Notes under the pieces: generated by a model | Database searches by the model: none | What the model was told of the DNA's origin: nothing | The model's input: only the letters and a program-made list of their open reading frames with translations | Assembly (NCBI RefSeq): GCF_000801105.2 | Contig: NC_079517.1 | Span: 7,750,001-7,814,000 of the forward strand | Direction of reading: 5' to 3' | Source of the DNA: Raphanus sativus | Lineage: Eukaryota > Streptophyta > Magnoliopsida > Brassicales > Brassicaceae | Length of the DNA stretch: 64,000 nt | Made by a program: the position numbers and the translations under genes | Shown: piece after piece, positions 11,454 through 22,756 of the stretch | Layout: each line of letters opens with the position of its first letter | Numbering within the stretch: position 1 is the stretch's first letter

Positions 11454-12710
11454 GTAAGAAAAAACCTAACTTTGGCTTAAGAGGGATCCGAGAGTGATAG
11501 AAAGTTGGAAACTTTGTTCACTGGACAAGAACGAAAGTGAATAAAAGCAGAGACGATGATGATGACGAGAGATGGAGAAAAAGAGATCTTGGTTGGTTCT
11601 TAAGATACGCATTAGTCTGTCTTCTTTTAAGGCGTAAGTTAGTAGGAATCTTTTCTTTGTAAATAATTTACTTTTTCAAATCTCTGAATATAATATTTTT
11701 TGTTTCTAATTTTTTTATTGCTTCTGTGAAGTTTGAACAGCATTATAGCATCTGTGCATACAAATTATGAAATCTTCTTGATAATAAAGAGAAGACACAA
11801 TAATGGTAAAAGAAAAAAATAACATTAGATAATAAAGATTCTTCCAGTTTCCAATGGATATTATGACATTATTGATTATTGTACTGTTATACGAATTTAA
11901 ATATATCGAATATATGAGTATGCGTGTCACAAGTGACATAAGCCCATAATATATCTCACAAGGAAAATTATATTGTATTTCGCACGGAAGAAATAAACGA
12001 GTAGTGAAAAAATAACAATTAACCATGTTTTAATGTTGACTGGCTCGATGAGAGATGTCCTAAAGTGTGATGCTGAGATTTTAAACGAGTTAACCACGAG
12101 CAAAGGAGAGCTCAGAGTCCGTCCAGCCAGTCTTAGCCAAGAGTCCAAGACAAAGGCCCACCAGGTTTAGTTATTTTGTTTAGTATAAACCATTGAGCTG
12201 AATCTTAACTTAGTAAAAGAAGAAGAATGTTCACATACTCATGTGTTTAACCTGCTGGTTCTACCCCAAAGAAATAGTAGAAGCAGGGGATCTGGACATG
12301 AATAATCCAAGAGAGTGATCTGTCGACGATCATGATCATGGATCAGTTTTCTAATGCTGATCGGTCATATACAAAACCAATTAAACACACAAATGATGTT
12401 TGAGCTTTTGTCAAACGAAATAATAAGGTATTGTTTAGTTATAATAACGTAACTAAAAAACAAAGTTTCAGTTCAATAATCTTTCTTTCTTGCAATCCAT
12501 CTGCTTAATTGGTTTCATGCAAACAACAAATAAATTTGCATTTCAACCAATCAGGCTCAATCGTAACGAAACCCATCTACAAATTACGTTCGTGGAGTAG
12601 TAACTCAGAAAAAAAAAATTAGCGACTAAGAATAAAAGAAATATTCTGAAGTTAAGACAAGGGAAGCGTTGCTTGTTTTGTAAGAAACAATAAACGACGT
12701 TATTACACGT
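11454..12710. other. GALT5 promoter and site of two missing genes
   Basis: No gene is recognisable in this 1.26 kb. In Arabidopsis a borate transporter (BOR5) and a cupin gene lie at this position; I found no recognisable remnant of either in the translations. The open frames at 11715-12026 and 11927-12148 have no family features. Confidence 0.6.
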
Positions 12711-14442
12711 TCATGATTCTGAAGGCATAGCAACAAAACTACGAAGCATGTGCAAATTCTGAGATATCTGCAGCAGCATTGCTTCTCCTTCACTAATATC
12801 TATAGCATCTGCAATGTGTTTCAACAGTTCACCATCTGATTGAAGAGCACTTAGCCTCTCTGTGATCTCTGAAAGCTCTTTTACTATCCCTTCTTTGCTT
12901 ACACTCCCTGCTTAATTTCATTACAACAACACAAGCTTTAAAAAAGGTTTTCTGTATCAGAATATATAAATAAAGAACACGGAGTAAAATTCTTAAACTC
13001 ATACCTTTCTTCTCTTCCTCACCAGATGTACCATTTACTACACTAGACTCCTCTGAGCTTTTCATTTGCACTAAAACTCCCGGTTCTTCGGACTTGCAAG
13101 ACCTAGTTTGATCAGTGTTTTCCGCATCCCCCTCATGAATTGAAGAACAATCTTCAAATTCAGAGACTGCTTTTGTTTCTAGACCATCACTATCTGCCCT
13201 AGCGTTACCGTGTCCGTCAAGAAACTCTTCTCTTGAGGCGTCATTATCCGCCCTATCGTTACCGTATTCATCAAGAAACTCTTCTCTGGAGTCTTCATCA
13301 TCGGTTAAACATCCGTACCTCTCTCTGTAAGCCTCAAATTCAGCTTCAAGCTCCTTAAATTCCTCTTCCTTCTTTGCCAAGTCACTACTCATAGACTGCA
13401 AAGCTTCTTGGTCATACTCCGCTTGTTCATCCATCATTCTTTGGTACTGCAATGCCTCCATTTGAACAGCTGCTTTTTCGGCTTGCAGCTTTGTGATCAT
13501 AGCCATCGCGTTGTTGGCTGCAACAGCTGAAGCATTTCTCTCTTCATCTAACTCCATGTACAGATCTATCAGTGACTTCTTGTCCAAGCGAACCTCTTTC
13601 TTGAGCTGATTAAGGATGGATTCACCGTTTACGTCCGTAGCACTCTCTATCTTATTAAAAGAGGGTTTCCTGAGAGATCTAACGGACCATCTTGGACTGT
13701 TTTGCGCTGAATCAGACAGAGGTATCCCAAAGAACTTGTTGCCTCCTCTTACAAAACTCGGTGTTCTCTCCTCCACATCAAAATCCTTAAACTCTGACTC
13801 GTTCTCAGACAGCTTGTTGTATGAAACCCTAGGAGAAGGAGCAGGAGCAAGGACAGAACTGTTGTTCTTGGGAAGTTTCTCAGATTTTGTCTTCAATAAT
13901 TCTCCACAACACGAACAATGTTGTTTCAAGCTATTATTTGTCTTGTTATCTATCAGATTTGTTGTTGTCTGAACAAGATTGTCATCTTTCTTGAGCCCCA
14001 AGGGAAGGTCTCTTTCATCGTCAATGAGAAGCTCAAGATCTTTATGTAAGATCCCAATGAGAGACTTGTACGTATCACAATCAGATTCTTTCTCTGTGGC
14101 GAAAGAGAGAAGACATCCTTCACACATGTGTTTGATCTCAGAGAGTTTCTTGTGGACATGGCAATAAGCAAGGGAAGAGACTTTCTTCTTGTGAGAGTCG
14201 CAGATCGAGTCGTTGTAATAGAAATGAGGGTCTCTAGGGACGAGAACGTGGTCGATTCTGGTGCAGAGGAGACAAGGAGCGTTGAGATCGAAGAATCTGG
14301 CGTATTGGTTTGATAGAAAGGCGAGAAGGCCGTCGATGAAGAGGGTGGTGATGAGAATCCATTCGAGGACGATGTAGATGAGGAATTTAGGGAAAGATCC
14401 GAGTTCTTGTTCGACGAAGTTCTTGAAAGAGCGTTTAAACAT
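12711..14442 (-). CDS. MYOB6: Probable myosin-binding protein (DUF593/GTD-binding)
   Basis: MYOB proteins are membrane-anchored receptors that bind the tail of class XI myosins and carry vesicles in cytoplasmic streaming. Two exons (14442-13005 and 12907-12711) give 544 residues. A membrane segment near residues 20-42 (FLIYIVLEWILITTLFIDGL) is followed by a Cys-rich motif (PCLLCTRIDH, CxxC pairs). The GTD-binding DUF593 coiled coil lies around residues 270-375 (KKSLIDLYMELDEERNASAV, YQRMMDEQAEYDQEAL). An acidic region contains two near-identical units (SREEFLDEYGNDRADND and SREEFLDGHGNARADSD). The last exon encodes KELSEITERLSALQSDGELL, the conserved MYOB C-terminus. An in-frame ATG at 14499 would prepend a second hydrophobic stretch; I prefer 14442 because the family starts MxKRSFKNFVEQELG. 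The position matches At1g74830. Confidence 0.9.
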
Positions 14443-14499
14443 GGTTGCTTGTAATAGAAGAAACAAGAACAAGAAGAAACAGAGCAATTGTGTAATCAT

Positions 14500-15620
14500 G
14501 TGAGATCAAATTGGTTAATAAATCAACAAGAAACAGAGATGATGATCTCTATCTGTCTCTCTTTTGTGATTTGTATGTTCTATTTATGGGTTGTGAGAGT
14601 CTAAAACAGACTGGATCAATTGACAAGTTTAGAGAGATACAAGTGTCAAGACAAGAACTTTACAACCATACACGAACAAAACAGAGGATATGCCAACACA
14701 AACATGAGACTATCTAATACTATTACTACGAATTTTTTTTTTTTCATATATAAAAATTTAATATTCAATTTTTATTAAGTGTCTCAAACACATTCATATT
14801 TTTAAGTAATTATTTCTATAGTGATTAAATATTGTTTGTCGTATATATATAAAAGTTGATATTTAATTTATTATAAAATATTTTAAATGTATGAACAATA
14901 ATTTATTTGATGTTATTTGAATTGATACTAATTCTATTTATACATATTTAAAAATTATTATGTATGCACGAAGCCAAACTTCTAACAGAATATGATGTTG
15001 TTTGATTGGTTATCAAAAAAATGGGGATCATGTTCTGTGATTGGAAGATTATTGCTTAAGGAAACAGGTAATGTACCTAATCATCCCACACTAAGAATAT
15101 ATATTTAAAAGAATCTGGATTTTGATGGGACAAGAAAAAGCTCCACTATAATGGAGGTAACCAATAACACTAGACATTATTGGAATCATTAAAGATAATT
15201 GAAATTATTCCACGAACCCTACAACAACTTATCCCTGGACGTCAGATATTATAATATATAACCCTGAAACCCCCATGAATCACCAAGTATTGATAGAGAT
15301 GGCCACCACATGAGAGGAAGCAAGTACGGCTCTGCTTTTTTATATATTAAGAGAACATGAATGAAACATAACGTTAATATAGTTTTGATATAGATCCACA
15401 CGAATGACCAGATAAGTAGTATTACAATAACTCCCAAGCATGGAAGGAAAAAAAAACAAAAGATGATGATGAAACCCTAAAAAACCAAACTTCTCTGTCT
15501 ATTATTCTTCTTTTGACACAGGTCTCTTCAGCCAAATACATAGAAAATCTCAAGACCTATCTGTACAACAGAGAAACAAACAAGGTGTGTTACAGATTCA
15601 ACCTTCTGGGAGGGGTTTCT
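14500..15620. other. Intergenic region between MYOB6 and the MYB gene
   Basis: AT-rich, containing the MYOB6 promoter on the left and the MYB 3' flank on the right. I see no gene or clear repeat. Confidence 0.6.
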
Positions 15621-16608
15621 CTAAGCGACTCCAATCGTGTTGAATGCTGAGTGCCTTGAGGAAGAAAGCTCGTTGAGATTAGATGAGGCTAGTGTGAGGC
15701 TGAGTGAGATCGGTTCAGGTCTTGCTTGAAAAGTATATGGGACCAAGTTGATTAGGTTAGAGGAAGAAAGATGTCCATAAGATTGAGTCCCTGATGCATT
15801 ATCACTAGATATTGGAAACACTTGCATAACCGGGTGTACAGAGAAGTTGTTGACTTCCTGTTGTGGTGTGTTCTCCTGTACAAGCACTTGATCTTCTTTC
15901 ATGGGCATGACCTGATGACAAAACCAAACAAGATCTGTTTGTAAGGCTTCAAGTTTTTTTGACCATAGATTCTCTACCTCTGACCAACTAAACTTAAGCA
16001 CTTTATCTATTCGCTAGAGACGTTTACCGTGTCAGTTGTCATGTCGAAAAGGCTAGATCTTCGCCGGCGACGGTTGAGATTACTTCGCCGGAGGAAGTAC
16101 TTCTGAGCGTGACTAGCTACTTGTGTAGACGTCCTGCTCTTGACAAAGTTTTTAGATATTCCTTTCCAATCTCCTTTCCCTACTTTCTGCAGCCCAAGTA
16201 AGAACAGCTTGTGCTCTTCCTCTGTCCATGGAACTCCTGTTTAAAAAAAAAAAGACAAAAGTCAACATAAGAAGACAAATCTCTAATCAATATAATCAGA
16301 CAAAAGTATGTTTTATTGGTTATATCTAAATCTAAGAGTGAGTCAGTACCTCGTTTCCTCTCGCGGCTAGAAGTTATCGGAACAGCCTCGTCCGCTGAGA
16401 CGTAACCAGAGGAGGTTTTGTTCTTCTCATCCTCGGCCATGATCTTTGGGATCTCCTCCGTCTGCTCGTACTCTGACAAGTTGTTCAAACTCACACTCTT
16501 CCTCATCGGATCAAGAACCACCCTCACACCGAACAGCATGATCTCTCTACTGATGCAGCTTCCGTCGACGGTGGACTCCGACGTACAGCTAGTACTACCA
16601 TCCGCCAT
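15621..16608 (-). CDS. SHAQKY-type single-MYB transcription factor with repressor motifs
   Basis: Three exons (16608-16350, 16236-16028, 15911-15621) give 252 residues. The N-terminal part carries [15 protein letters not shown], whose LFGV core is the B3-repression-domain type of motif. The MYB repeat at about residues 86-140 reads [20 protein letters not shown], then [11 protein letters not shown] and [12 protein letters not shown], the SHAQKYF signature of 1R-MYB proteins that bind I-box or TATCCA-like DNA. Near the C-terminus [11 protein letters not shown] contains an LxLxL EAR motif. It is therefore probably a nuclear repressor. The position and sequence match At1g74840, for which I know no firm gene name. 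A TATA box lies about 115 bases upstream at 16721-16727. It looks intact. Confidence 0.88.
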
Positions 16609-16720
16609 GTTATTCCCTCGGATATTGGTGGTGTTTTCTTTCTTACAACGTTAAGGAATCTAAAGTACAGAGGAAATGGTAATGGAGTGGTGGTGGTGGT
16701 GTGTAGATCTGTGTTTCGCC

Positions 16721-16727
16721 TTTTATA
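16721..16727 (-). promoter_or_regulatory. TATA box of the MYB gene
   Basis: The minus strand reads TATAAAA about 115 bases upstream of the start codon at 16608. Confidence 0.5.
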
Positions 16728-18330
16728 AGCCAAAAACCACGTGGGTTCTTTCTTAAATTATTGCATGTTGTAGTTGCCGGTGACGGTATCATATACACGT
16801 GTAAAATTATTATTCGTCTGTATTATCTCTCTATCTTAACCTGCTTGTCTCTCTAACCATTTTTCGTTCGGATAGACTTTTTTATTTCTTTGCTGACTAG
16901 ATATCATAGGTTTGTCAAGGTCTCCAGCTATTGTTTTAGCTCAAGATATCTTATCGCATGTCTCGTAAAATGTTACTCTTTTTATGTAATATATCACCCT
17001 TGTAAAATTATTTATGATAATAATGTAGGGTTGTAATTGTACTATTCGAATCTGGTCAACTCAATGTCCCTTCCTAAGCGCATGCAACTTGATGTTAGAA
17101 AAATAGTCAGCTTCTGAAATGATTCTGTACTCTTACTCTTATAATATCAAGTTACAGCTACATCCTAGTACTTTATTTTATAAACAACTATATCTTGTCT
17201 ATCTTTGAGTAGATCTCTAAAAAGACCTTGGAGACAGGTAAATCCTTTCTCAATATATAAAAACTTACACAGAGCATAAATATAGCAAAAAATGATTTCA
17301 TCAAACTAAATACTTTGATAGTTTAGTTGATTGTAAGATTAATTTCTAAAACAGTGTTAGGACCTAATTTGACTATAAACAGCAAGATCATCATAAGGTG
17401 TTTGATCATCACACATTGATCATCCACAACTGTAAGTCTGCAACATTAACCAAAGAGGTGATACTTAAAGAATGTTAGGATGAGACTGGACCATAAGCGA
17501 AATGGTCACAATATATAATGTTGTTTATTTTTTGAGATTTGTAGGGGAAAAAAAACAAAAAAGGTATACAGATAATTTTGGTAAATAGTTTTGGAAGACA
17601 GCAAAAACACACAATGCACTAGCATCGGTTAGAAAGCAAACACACCATTACTTTTATGCACACAAAGTGCAGACCTAAGAGTAGCGTGTAAACCACTAAA
17701 AGAAGAGCTTTCCTCTCCTTTATTTTTCTTTTACCAATTTGGATGAGAAGCTTATTGTAACTTTCCTAAATCAGAAAATAAACATGAGAAAGAAAGAGAA
17801 AGCAAATGAATCAGACAGAACAACGAGAAGCTTTAGCAGCAACTAGTTTATTCTTTATCCTGGGTGGAGTTGTTGGATCACTGGTGTGTAATAAGTAGGA
17901 TTTGGAGATAGTGACAGACCATCTTAGATGTGACAAGCAAACACTAAAGCTTCGGTACATTACAGCAGCATTTAGCTTCACAGTAGTAACCAGAGAAAAA
18001 AACAGATGAATTGATAAACAACAAATCTATGGCTGCAAAATCAGGGGTTTGTCTAACAATTCCATCAAAAGTTTTAGTTGGCTACTTACTTTTGACATTT
18101 TGTAGCATCACTTCTGCATATAAACTAAGACGACCATTTATCTTCCTATATGGCCTCTTCTGTCTATCAGAGGCTGACACTACTGCTTGGCACAACATAT
18201 TTATCATGGACATGGAGGGCAGGTGAATGTCTAGAAGCACGGTTTTCAGCCAACCAGTCTAGATCGAGAAAGACAGAAAAGGCCTTTGGTAGCTGAAAAT
18301 TGGAAAATGGAAATTACCCAAACCTGTAGG
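16728..18330. other. Intergenic region, MYB promoter and PTAC2 3' flank
   Basis: AT-rich sequence without a convincing gene. A 30-codon frame at 17806-17898 and a 71-codon frame at 18011-18226 lack recognisable families. Confidence 0.55.
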
Positions 18331-21300
18331 TTAAGCTGGGCTTCCCGCTAGTTCTTTTTTCATCTTAGTTCTTCTTTGGGAAGGGTTACCGCCGCTGTGG
18401 TTCGTGTCACTGCTTGTTGAAGTTCTTGTTCCAGCAGCAAAAATTGGCGAGTTTGTTAAAGCGACTAGGCTACTTTTTGGAGACTCTTCTGAAGTTGGTT
18501 CTTGAGTAGACAGCAACTGCTTGAGCTGAGATCTCTGGCACATTATGCGACCTCCGTTCCATCCCGTGAAGGAAAATGAGGACGAGACATGATCCTGCAA
18601 GAAGGAGAAAGCAGCTTTCGTGATGGGAGATTCTCTTGCAGCCGAGCTTTTCTCCAATTGTCCCCGTCTGCTAAATTCAGAAAGTAAAATAAGTTACAGA
18701 AGGCAAAAGACAAGTTAAAATCACAAACGCTCGGAAGCACACTGAAACGAGATAGTCAGCATCGAAGTACTTACACTGAAACAACAACAGCTAGTTGAGG
18801 AAGATCCTGTCCCTTTACAAGCATATCACTTAGATCATTTAGCCAAACAGACAGCGCCGTGTACATTCCACCCTCTGACATTCTGCAGAACATCGAAAAC
18901 CAAAAATTAGATTGACTGGCACTCAACCATTTCCTATAGCTGAAATAAAACTAGCTTAGGGATCTTAACCTACCTATGCACATCAACAGACCAAACAAGT
19001 TTGTTTCTCCGGAATAACTCAGGAAAAATTCCACGTTTTGTTGCCTCATTCAGTACCCTTGCAGCTCGCTCTTTCTGGCCCAACCACCACAAAGCATCCA
19101 GAAGAGCATTGTAAAACCTTATTCCCAAACCACATCCTTCTGAATTGAGTTTGTCTAATACATACTCCACTATCTGCCAATTTGAGTCATCATCATAATC
19201 TCCCTTGATCATTTGCCCGATAACTTGATGAATATTTGATACTCTATTTGAAAGCATCTCCTCCAGTAACTCATTGGCATCATCCCACCTGAAAACAAGA
19301 GATGGAAGACGCAACTTATTTGCAAGAAAATCCATAAGGGTGCTACATTACACTAGCATGCCCCCTCCAATGCATGCCCATGTAGGAACACAATGCAACC
19401 TGAAGAGCAAAATGCTATGACGATGCAATAATCATTGTGTTGAAGGTACTAACAGTTTATTAACATGACTCGTGGATTGATACACAGGGATGTGAGGGTA
19501 ACCAAACATCCAGATCCTAAAATGAAATGTAGTTGAAGCTGTATTTTTTGGGTAATCGTCTTGATCTAAACTCTAAAGCGTAGACTAGTTATTGCTGAGT
19601 CATGAGCTTGCAACCACCAAGTAAATTCTGCAATTGCCAAGTAGATGCATCTAGTGGAAATTGAACGAAACTACTAGACTTATCACACTTACTTTATCTG
19701 CTATCCTTTTTCATCCATTCGAGTGATTGTTATACTTAAGACTTATTTATGAATGGGCTATAAGAATATCAGGAAAGACAACATAAGATAGAGCGTGATA
19801 CTGGTGTAAGGCACTGACCTCTCCGTTTTTCCATAAACAGATAGCATCATACAGTAGCACATGATACTGGGTAGTATATCAGAAGCTTTCATCTCCTCAA
19901 ACTGCTCCCTGCACTCATCAACAAGTCGTGCACAAGAATACACACTTAAAACAGCCTCGAGCGTCCTTTCATCAGGATCACATCTTGACTTCTCCATATC
20001 TACATATGTCTTCACAGCCTCCTCAAATTTGCCTCCTTGCTTGTAGGCTTCTATTGTCGCATTGAAAGTATCTCTGTTCCTGGGAATACCAGAATCCACC
20101 AACCTAGACAAAATCACCTCTGACTCCTTGAACAGTCCTCCCCTTGCAAAAGAATATAACAGCGAGTGGAACGTCTCAATACTTGGATTGCTTCCCACTT
20201 CATGCATGGTGTTAAAAGCAACAAGTGCTTCTTCATACAAAGCAGCCTGCCCAAATGCTTCAATAACCCCAGTGTACGCCTTGGAACTTGGCACCACATC
20301 CTTAGCTGTCATATATTGCAAAATCTTCCTAGCATCTTCGTGGAGTCCTCCCTTCCCACAAGCAAATATTATACCCTCGTATGTCTCCATATCAGGTTCA
20401 ATATTCTCCTCCACCATGTCATGGAACAAAGTTACCACCTCCTTGAAATACCCACCTTCCCCAAAAACATCTATCAAAATGTTGTACGTAGCAGCATCGG
20501 GATCCGTATTGCTAGATTTCATCTCGAGAAAAAGCTGCCGAACGTCATCGTACCTCCCGCTCTGTCCAAACAAATTCAGCAGAACACTATACGTATTCGC
20601 GTTAGGCGTACACCCTGCCGCCTGCATCTGATGAAACACCCCCATCGCCTCCTTAATAGACCCGGACTTCGCATACGCCTCTAACAACACATTATACGAA
20701 GTGATATCCGGCAAACTCCCCCCTGAAGCCATCTCACCTAATAAATCAGACACTTTCTCTAACCTCCCCAGCTTCCCAAACGTCTCGACGAGATGACTGT
20801 ACGTGGTTAAATCCGGAACTATCCCACCATCATTCATAGTCCTAAACACCATCTCAGCCTCATCACCTAATCCTCTAATGGCACAAGCACTAAGCAGCGT
20901 ATTATAAGTAACGATATCAGGCTGTATCCCTTCATGTCTCATCTCCGCAAACAACCCCAACAAACCCTCCCAATCTAACCCACCTCTAGCACACGCATTA
21001 ATCACCGTGTTATAAGTCAATATACTAGGCGATATCCTCTCGCTCTTCATCCTCTCGAGAAGCTCGAGAGAGGTCTCGTACCGTCCGTTTCTCCCGTACG
21101 CGTTAACCAGCGCCGTGTATGAGAAGACGCTCCTCGCGACGCCCTGGCCAGGCATCTCCTCGAAAACCTCGAGGCACTTGTCGAGCAAGGCTTCTCTCCC
21201 GAGGAGCGAGATCATGATCGTGTAGATGTGCTCGTTAGGCTTGCACCAGATCTGGCGCTGCATGTACTTGAAGAGGCGGAGGGACCTCTGCCAGTCGCCG

Positions 21301-21653
21301 CGGCCGGCGAACTCCTTGAAGACGAGGGCGAAGTCGGTGAGGGAGAGCTTGTTCTTGAATATGTCGAGGCACCGAGCGATGCTGCCCCGCGGCGGGAGGC
21401 TGCTGAGCTTGTTGATCAGGGACTCGACGTCGTAGCTGTACTTGCCTTTCTCCACGGAGACCGAGGGGTTCCCGAGGACGAGGTCCTTCGTCTTCGCGTT
21501 GATTCTCGCGACGGAGGAGCACGGGAGTCTTTTCCCGCCCCCGCCGGAGAGGAAGCTGAGGCGGTTGCTGGCGGCGGTGGAGAATCTGCGGGTTCCGATG
21601 AAGCTGAGGAAGGAGAGGTGGTGTGAGTTGGGATTGGGAATCGCGAGGTTCAT
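18331..21653 (-). CDS. PTAC2: Plastid transcriptionally active chromosome protein 2 (PPR-SMR)
   Basis: pTAC2 is a plastid nucleoid protein needed for transcription by the plastid-encoded RNA polymerase; loss gives albino plants in Arabidopsis. Four exons (21653-19819, 19288-18974, 18882-18775, 18667-18331) give 864 residues. The N-terminus is Ser/Arg-rich like a chloroplast transit peptide. From about residue 100 to 620 there is a long tandem array of 35-residue P-class PPR repeats, for example EHIYTIMISLLGR, FSYTALVNAYGRNGRYETSL, LTYNTVINACARGG, VTYNTLLSACAIRG and ATYNILIDVFGEGG. The C-terminal region holds an SMR-like domain with VDVHRMSEGGMYTAL and TGWNGGRI. The start MNLAIPNPNSHHLSF was chosen over an upstream in-frame ATG at 21719 because it begins the transit-like segment. 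The position matches At1g74850. No lesions seen. Confidence 0.93.
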
Positions 21654-22756
21654 TTTTTTTTCTCGGGGAGAGAGATTTGAGATTAACGAAGTAACCACCA
21701 GTCTCTGGAGAACGGACACGTGGATTCTTGTTGTGAAGAGAGGGTTTTTGAAGTGCGATTTTTGTCACCCAGAAGAGGTTTCGCTCTCGGTGAAATGGCG
21801 GAAGAATGGAAGGAGAGGGAGGGAGGGCTTGAAGAAGACACGTGGATTCTTATTGTGGATAACAGTCTCGAAGGAACTAACTGGTTATTACTCGGTTTAC
21901 ATAATGCCTTCCGGTTTAAATTTGATTAGACGAAATTCGGTTGGACAGATTTTGGCGCTCAAGTATCCACAAGAAAACTATTTTTAACCCATGATTCATC
22001 TTGTTATAAATTATAAAAAAGAATACTATCATAACAATATTTTTACTAATGTACATAATTATTAATAAAACGTATCTGAAATTCGAAATATAAATTTTGT
22101 AGTATAGCTATATTAATGTATTTTAGTCAAAAAAGTTATACGAAAAACTCAAAAGAAAATGGTTAACTTTACTCTTTTTTTATGAACATTTTAATCTTTT
22201 TTTGCTCTTCAAATATTAGTCTTTGAGAGGATGCTCTTCCTGACCATGTACTTACTATATATAAAAATATCACATCCCAGCCGAAATCATTGCTTTTTAA
22301 TTTCCTGTGTGTTTTCAGCCTATCAGGTGAAATCAAACGATGCTTTTGCATGGCATAAAACTGTAGGGAGGTAATAAATTGAAGTGTGAAAAAAAAAATT
22401 GAAGTGTGATCATTAAAAACATATATAAATAGCTATCGCTTACAGCGAAAACGATTAACGAATAGATTGGCGCAAAAAACGGGAAACCGCACCGCCGTTT
22501 GCAGTTTACAAAAGGAGAGGGTGCTGACGTGACGTATACGTGGCGTTTGAGTAATAAAGTGGACTGGTCATGGGCATATTTGTAATCTCACACTTTCTGT
22601 TCCTAACAGACAGACGCTTCAAGTAAAAGAGAGAGAGAAAAAAAGAACCAACCTTTTTCGCCTTCTTTCCTTCTTCCTTCTTGGCGAGTCTTCGACCTTG
22701 GTCGGAAAAAAAAGAAAAATCATAATCGCTTCTCCGCAACCGCATTATCGGCTCTC
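21654..22756. other. Divergent promoter region between PTAC2 and the coiled-coil gene
   Basis: About 1.1 kb separates two divergently transcribed genes. The part at 21970-22480 is AT-rich. The last 150 bases before 22757 look like a pyrimidine-rich 5' leader. No third gene is visible. Confidence 0.55.

Noticed and set aside
17806..17898. 30-codon frame ending in a hydrophobic FFILGGVVGSLV-like segment, reminiscent of a transporter end
   Set aside because: Too short, no matching upstream exons, and no transporter gene at this place in the syntenic order.
20062..20631. 189-codon plus-strand frame
   Set aside because: Antisense shadow of the PTAC2 PPR repeats.
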